Assembly: GCA_016704535.1 (NCBI GenBank)
Contig: JADIZZ010000017.1
Coordinates: 1-19,870, forward strand
Direction: 5' to 3'
DNA: 19,870 nt
Source: Betaproteobacteria bacterium
GTDB lineage: Bacteria; Pseudomonadota; Gammaproteobacteria; Burkholderiales; Burkholderiaceae_C
Within the stretch, counting starts at the first letter, position 1; each line of letters opens with the position of its first letter. The notes under the pieces are model-generated. The model saw only the letters and a program-made list of their open reading frames with translations, did no database searches and had not been told where the DNA came from. The translations under genes were made by a program, and so were the position numbers. This document shows positions 16,109 to 19,870 of the stretch, one piece after another.

Positions 16109-17017
16109 TCAGCCGGGCGTCGTGGCGAACCCTGTCGGGCCACGCAGGTCCAGGTCCCACAGCATGTCTTCGCCCAGCGCCAGCCGGCGCGTTGGCGGCC
16201 GCAGGCAGTCGGCCATGCGTGCCGGTCCGGAGTGCTGCAGGCCGCGCCGGCCGGCGCCGATGATCACCGGGGCGATGACCAGGTGCAGCCGGTCCAGCAG
16301 CCGGGCTTCCAGGCACCGCGACACGGTGACACCGCCGCCCTCGACCAGCATCACTCGCAGGCCGCGCGTTGCCAGCGCCGCGAAGGCGCGCGCCAGATCG
16401 GGGCCGCGGGCCGGTTCGGCCGCATCGAGCAGCCCATCGACGGCCAGCACTTCTGCGCTTGCGGCAGCCAGCCGCTCACGCGCTGCAGCCGCGTGACGGC
16501 TGTCGCACAGCCACAGCGTCGGCGCGGCCCCGTCGCGCAGCAGGCGGGCGCTGCCATCCAGCCGCGCGGCGGGGTCCAGCACCACCCGCACGGGGTGGGG
16601 GCCAGGCACGCGGCGGGTGGTCAACTGCGGGTCGTCGACAGCCACCGTGCCGGCACCGACGAGGACCGCGTCGCACAGCGCGCGCAAGCGGTGCAGGTGC
16701 AGCAGACTGTGCGCGCCGGTGACGAAGTACGAGTCGCCGGCGGACGTGGCGACACAGCCGTCCAGGCTCTGCCCCAGTTGCGCCAGCACCCAGGGCCGAG
16801 CGTCGGAGCCTCCCGGCGCCTGGCGCGCGTCCAGCAGCGGCTTGTAGAGCTCGAGCCAGGCGGCACTGGCGGGGCTGCAGGGGCCGGCCGGACCGGCCGC
16901 AGCCGATGGCACGGCGCGCGCCCGCAGCAGCGCTTCCCACAGCGCCGCCCAGTCCGCGGGCATGTCAGCGGCGGGGTCGGCGGCGGGATCGGCAACAACG
17001 GGGTCGGACGGGGCCAT
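16109..17017 (-). CDS. RibD C-terminal-type reductase (pyrimidine/pterin reductase family)
   Basis: The 302-residue protein carries the dihydrofolate-reductase-like fold of the RibD C-terminal domain: SLDGCVAT (from residue 84), GDSYFVTGAHS, LRALCDAVLVGAGTVAVDDP (about 113-130), LTTRRVPGPHPVRVVLDP, and VEGGG (225-229) followed by LDRLHLVIAPVIIGAG. The N-terminal deaminase domain of RibD is absent and replaced by about 70 unrelated residues. Family members reduce the ribose of 5-amino-6-ribosylamino-uracil phosphate or related pyrimidines with NADPH. The ATG at 17017 has GGAG just upstream; a TTG at 17044 is less likely. It is divergent from the GTP cyclohydrolase II gene, whose product supplies this type of substrate. 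Confidence 0.88.
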   Translation of the reverse strand: MAPSDPVVADPAADPAADMPADWAALWEALLRARAVPSAAAGPAGPCSPASAAWLELYKPLLDARQAPGGSDARPWVLAQLGQSLDGCVATSAGDSYFVTGAHSLLHLHRLRALCDAVLVGAGTVAVDDPQLTTRRVPGPHPVRVVLDPAARLDGSARLLRDGAAPTLWLCDSRHAAAARERLAAASAEVLAVDGLLDAAEPARGPDLARAFAALATRGLRVMLVEGGGVTVSRCLEARLLDRLHLVIAPVIIGAGRRGLQHSGPARMADCLRPPTRRLALGEDMLWDLDLRGPTGFATTPG

Positions 17018-17158
17018 GGCTCCATGATCGCAGCCGGGCGGCAAGGACTCAGCCCTTCACGGCTGATGATGAACCGCTATGCTGGCGCATATGATCCAAC
17101 CCGACTTCCCGTCTCGGCGCGCGGCAGCCCTGCAACAGCATGCACTGGCGCCGCAGGG
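17018..17158. promoter_or_regulatory. Divergent promoter region of the reductase and GTP cyclohydrolase genes
   Basis: On the plus strand a weak pair, TTCACG (17056-17061) and TATGCT (17078-17083), is spaced 16 bases and lies upstream of a 23-codon open frame (17091-17162). No riboswitch structure such as an FMN element can be recognised in this short stretch. Confidence 0.25.
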
Positions 17159-17162
17159 ATGA
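17091..17162 (+). CDS. Possible 23-residue leader peptide
   Basis: A short frame starts at the ATG at 17091, encodes MIQPDFPSRRAAALQQHALA and three more residues, and stops with TGA overlapping the proposed GTP cyclohydrolase start (ATGA, 17159-17162). The overlap would couple the two if both are real. There is no recognised family and no strong ribosome binding site; an upstream indel making this the true start of the larger gene cannot be excluded. Confidence 0.25.
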   Translation: MIQPDFPSRRAAALQQHALAPQG

Positions 17163-18324
17163 ACGGCGCCCCATCCGCGTTCAGGCCACTGCTTGGAAGC
17201 GCCGACCCCCGCCACCTTCCCTGCCGCAGACAGGCAGCGCGCAGCAGCGATCCGCCTGGACCGCGCTTGCACCGAGTTGCGCCGTGGTCGACCGCTGGCG
17301 CTGGCCACCGGGCACGGCTGGTTGCTGGCGGCGGCGGTAGAGACCCTGAGCAACGCAATGTTGCAGTGGCTGACGCAGGCCGGTCCGGCCGCGCGGCTGC
17401 TGCTCAGTGTCGAGCGCCTGCAGGCGCTGGACGGGCGCGCGGCCAGCGCACCCTGTGCGCTGGGCCTGCCCCCCGGCATCACCCTTGTGCAACTCCAGCA
17501 ACTCGCCGCCGTGACTTCGGTCCCCGGCGACCCCGGCGTGCTTGGCAAACCGGCGCCGGTCAACGGCGACGAACTGGCCTGCTCGGCGGCGCTGACGATG
17601 TGCAAGCGATCGCGACTGATCCCGGCCCTGCTGCTGGTGGCCTTGCCCGCGGACGCCGGTACGGCGCTGGCCGCGGCGCAGGTGCTGCAGATCGACCCGG
17701 CCGACGCAGCGCTGGCCATCCCGGGCCGGGCCGCCGGCTTGCGCCGTGTCAGCGACGCGCTGGTGCCGCTGGCAGCTGAAGAAGACTGCACGCTGGTGCT
17801 GTTCCGCGAAGTCGACGGCGATGCCGAGCATGTGGCCATCGTCGTGGGCCAGCCGCCCGCCGATGCGCCCGTGCCGGTGCGCCTGCACTCGGCCTGTCTC
17901 ACCGGCGACCTGCTCGGGCAGCCTGCGCTGCGACTGCGGCCCGCAGTTGCAGCGTGCGGTGGCACAGCTGGCCGAGACCGGCGGCGTGCTGCTGTACATG
18001 GCGCAGGAAGGCCGCGGCACCGGGCTGGCCAACAAGCTGCGCGCCTACCGGCTGCAGGACGCAGGGCTCGACACGCTGCAGGCCGACCGCCACCTGGGCT
18101 TTCGCGAGGACGAGCGCGACTTCGCTGCAGCGGCGGCGATGTTGAGGGCACTGGGCCACACCCGCATCCAGCTGCTCACCAACAATCCGCAGAAGATAGC
18201 CGCGCTACGGCAGACCGGCATCGAGGTCGTCGACCGCCTGCCCCTGCACGGCCTGGTGAATGCCCACAACGAACGCTACATGCGCACCAAGCAGCAGGCC
18301 GGTCACCTGGTCGGCGACGACTGA
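17159..18324 (+). CDS. ribA: GTP cyclohydrolase II with long N-terminal domain (frameshifted)
   Basis: The C-terminal half is a clear GTP cyclohydrolase II: HSACLTGD with the first zinc Cys (codon 17895), then SLRCDCGPQ with the other two (17929, 17935), YMAQEGRGTGLANKLRAY, LGFREDERDF and LLTNNPQKI. It opens the imidazole ring of GTP to give a diaminopyrimidine, formate and pyrophosphate. About 230 residues precede it (LDRACTELRRGRPLALAT onward), placed like the DHBP synthase half of bifunctional RibBA but without its motifs, as in some proteobacterial RibA proteins. The frame shifts in GGG at 17916-17918 (one G too many) and, if the ATG at 17159 is the start, also in the C-run 17206-17210 (one C too many). 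Otherwise translation would start at a TTG at 17193. The stop lies one base from that of the convergent creatininase gene. Confidence 0.85.
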
Positions 18325-18325
18325 T

Positions 18326-19189
18326 TCAGGGCGACGAACCCGGCCCGGGTTCCGACACCGGCAAGGGCATCGCCTCGACTTCGGCCAGCAACTGCGCCAG
18401 GCTGCCGGCCATGTGGTCGAGCAGCCGGGCGCCCTTTTCGGCGCTGGCAGCAGCCGCATTGCCGCAGGCGCCCTGCGCATTGAGATCCTGCGTCATCCAG
18501 CCGATGCCCACGGGCTTTTCCGCGCCCAGCAGCCCGCCGCGGCGAGCCAACGCAGCGCCCAGGCTCGGAAAGTCGGCCAGCTTGGCCGTCCGTACCAAGT
18601 CAGGCCGCAGATGCATCACCAGCGACGTTTCGACGGCGCCGCCATGCAGTCCATGCGCGAGTTCGTCGGCCTCGAAAGGTCCGCCGGCACGCCGAAGGAA
18701 AAAGCTGTGCGCCCGCACCACAAGCAAGTGGTGGGACACGCGCAGCCGCAGCGCCGCAAGGTCCACGTGCGCGCGCGCTGTCCGCCGTGGCTGTTGAAGA
18801 GAACCAGCTTCTTCCCCGGCCCGCGCGACGCTGCGGCCGACGGCCAGCCACAGGCCGAGCAGGTCATGCAGATCGGCGCTCAGCGTGCCGGGGAATGCCG
18901 TGTGCTCCAGGCTGTCGCCGATGGTCAGTGCGGGCAGCACCAGCACCGAAGCCGATGGCGGCAGGCGCTGCATTGTCTGGGCCACCACGCCTTGATTGAT
19001 CAGCGCGTCGGTGGCCAGCGGCAGGTGCGGGCCGTGCTGCTCGATCGCCGCCACTGGCAGCAGCGCGATCGTGCGCGCCGGGTCGATGCGTGCGAAGTCC
19101 GTGGTCGCCAGTTCCTGCCAATATCCACCGGGCAGGCCACTGGGCAGGCCTGCTGGCGCCGCGTCAGCGGCCGGGGTGTCTATCGCCAT
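18326..19189 (-). CDS. Creatininase-family amidohydrolase (two small frameshifts)
   Basis: The protein keeps most metal-site motifs of the creatininase family: AAIEQHGPHLPLATD (Glu50, His52, Asp61), the strand VLPALTIGDSLEHTAFPGT, and HGGAVETSLVM toward the C terminus. The conserved LVLFNSHGG segment with its metal His (codon at 18787-18789) is found in a neighbouring frame, between an extra G at 18814-18817 and two extra bases in the CG run at 18767-18780. Corrected length is about 286 residues. Here the usual HGGN reads HGGQ. The family includes creatinine hydrolase, MftE and the formamide hydrolase ArfB, which deformylates a GTP-derived pyrimidine. Its start lies 7 bases after a small membrane-protein gene. 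Next to a GTP cyclohydrolase II, a formamide or cyclic-amide substrate is plausible. Confidence 0.85.
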   Translation of the reverse strand: MAIDTPAADAAPAGLPSGLPGGYWQELATTDFARIDPARTIALLPVAAIEQHGPHLPLATDALINQGVVAQTMQRLPPSASVLVLPALTIGDSLEHTAFPGTLSADLHDLLGLWLAVGRSVARAGEEAGSLQQPRRTARAHVDLAALRLRVSHHLLVVRAHSFFLRRAGGPFEADELAHGLHGGAVETSLVMHLRPDLVRTAKLADFPSLGAALARRGGLLGAEKPVGIGWMTQDLNAQGACGNAAAASAEKGARLLDHMAGSLAQLLAEVEAMPLPVSEPGPGSSP

Positions 19190-19196
19190 GAGGGTG

Positions 19197-19382
19197 TCAG
19201 GTAGGATCGTTCGGGTCGGCTGCAGTGTCGGGCATTGGCGTCATGTCGGCGCCGCCCGGCCAAGCCACGGCCAGCACCACCGGCAAGGCCGCCAACAGCA
19301 CGGCAGCCCAGGGCAGCCAGGGTGTCGCGCGGGCCGGCACGCGCAGCCGTGACAGCACCGCAGGCACCAGGAAGGCCAACAT
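19197..19382 (-). CDS. Small membrane protein
   Basis: A frame of 61 residues runs from the ATG at 19382 (MLAFLVPAVLSRLRVPARAT) to the TGA at 19197-19199, with two hydrophobic segments and an Asp/Pro-rich tail. Its ATG overlaps, as TGATG, the stop codon of the upstream membrane-protein gene when that gene's frame is corrected, which supports both. It is seven bases ahead of the creatininase start. I do not recognise a family. The frame also continues upstream without a stop, so an alternative is one larger protein, but the upstream part in this frame is Arg-rich and unlike a membrane segment. Confidence 0.5.
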   Translation of the reverse strand: MLAFLVPAVLSRLRVPARATPWLPWAAVLLAALPVVLAVAWPGGADMTPMPDTAADPNDPT

Positions 19383-19802
19383 CAAGATGGCGACGCGAAC
19401 GCGCTGGCGGTGCCGGAAGCAGGCGCGGGCGCAGCCAGGACCCAGCACCAGGCGATCGACAGCCAGGCCAGCCCGAGCGACAGCCACAGTGCCGGCGACG
19501 CGGACTTGCCCGACGCCGGCCGTAGCCGCCCAGCAGCCCGCTGCCGCCACGGTGGTGGCCAGCATCAGGGCCAGTTGCGCAAGAGGGAGGAGCCGCCCGT
19601 GGCGGCAAGAGCTGCCAGCCCAAGGGTCGCTTGTCAGCACGGCAGCGGCGACTGCGCCCTGTGTGAGGGCACCGCCACGGCCCCACGCCAGCAACGACAG
19701 CACGGCCCAGCCGAGCACGCCAGCCGCGGCCAAGGCCAACGGGTCGGCTGCCGCACCAGCCAGCCACAGCCCGGCAGCAACCCAGGCCAGCAGGGCCGCC
19801 AA
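19382..19802 (-). CDS. Small multi-pass membrane protein (probable frameshift)
   Basis: Reading from a TTG at 19802, the protein starts LLAWVAAGLWLAGAAADPLA and shows several hydrophobic segments up to ATTVAAAGCWAAT. The frame then turns Arg-rich. Removing one G from the run at 19509-19511 continues it as SASPALWLSLGLAWLSIAWC and ends at the TGA 19382-19384, about 139 residues, exactly coupled to the next gene. That correction is an inference from hydrophobicity and the neat stop-start overlap. The proposed TTG directly follows the stop of the gene at the window edge, so the genes probably form one operon. Family not recognised. Confidence 0.45.
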
Positions 19803-19870
19803 TCAGGCCTGCGTCGGCCTGACGTTGCCGCCCTCGAGCACCGCGTCCAGAGCGGCCAGGCCCAGCGCGG
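19803..19870 (-). CDS. C-terminal end of a gene cut by the window edge
   Basis: The last 21 or so codons of a minus-strand frame read ALGLAALDAVLEGGNVRPTQ and one more Ala before a TGA at 19803-19805. The frame is open to the window edge and the next gene starts at once after the stop, as expected in an operon. Too little is present to name the family. Confidence 0.4.
   Translation of the reverse strand, partial: ALGLAALDAVLEGGNVRPTQA

Noticed and set aside
16232..17779. A plus-strand open frame of about 515 codons
   Set aside because: It covers the reductase gene in antisense and then the start of the GTP cyclohydrolase gene. Only the short piece after 17159 may be real, as the N terminus of the cyclohydrolase before a frameshift.

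Overview
This 19.9 kb window is a GC-rich chromosomal segment that looks like Burkholderiales (Rubrivivax/Leptothrix-like Betaproteobacteria). The taxonomic guess is an inference from base composition, the trimeric-type porin, the proline-linker OmpA protein and the mobile elements. No rRNA, tRNA or CRISPR array was seen.

Left part (1-5060): a mobile-element graveyard. Two related but non-identical IS1182-family elements lie in the same orientation (about 350-1954 and 3358-5060), and both transposase frames are broken. Between them are a short PAPS-dependent sulfotransferase-like gene, the C-terminal stub of an adenylylsulfate kinase (cysC) and the C-terminal stub of an IS91-type transposase. 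This looks like a sulfation locus eroded by insertions.

Middle part (5061-10834): a secreted cupin protein followed closely by a membrane-anchored dihaem cytochrome c; a FitAB/VapBC-type toxin-antitoxin pair with a repeated operator-like motif; an OmpA-family protein and a porin on the minus strand; and a GYD-domain protein. Two gene-poor stretches (6555-7015 and 9754-10504) hold nothing I can identify with confidence.

Right part (10876-19870): the most interesting region. A CDP-alcohol phosphatidyltransferase and a YceI protein are translationally coupled on the minus strand. Divergent from them runs an operon of an MDR dehydrogenase, a 6-pyruvoyl-tetrahydropterin-synthase-like protein that lacks the classical catalytic residues, a GT4 glycosyltransferase and a SAM methyltransferase. 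Next come a RibD C-terminal-type reductase (minus), a GTP cyclohydrolase II (plus), and a creatininase-family amidohydrolase preceded by two small membrane proteins (minus). GTP cyclohydrolase II, RibD-type reductase, creatininase/FAPy-deformylase-type hydrolase, PTPS-like protein, glycosyltransferase and methyltransferase together suggest an uncharacterised route from GTP to a decorated pterin- or pyrimidine-type small molecule. That function is inferred.

At least five otherwise well-preserved genes (cupin, dehydrogenase, glycosyltransferase, GTP cyclohydrolase II, creatininase), and probably a membrane protein, are split by short indels, mostly one base in G or C runs. This favours residual sequencing error over pseudogenisation, so the genes are annotated across the shifts.
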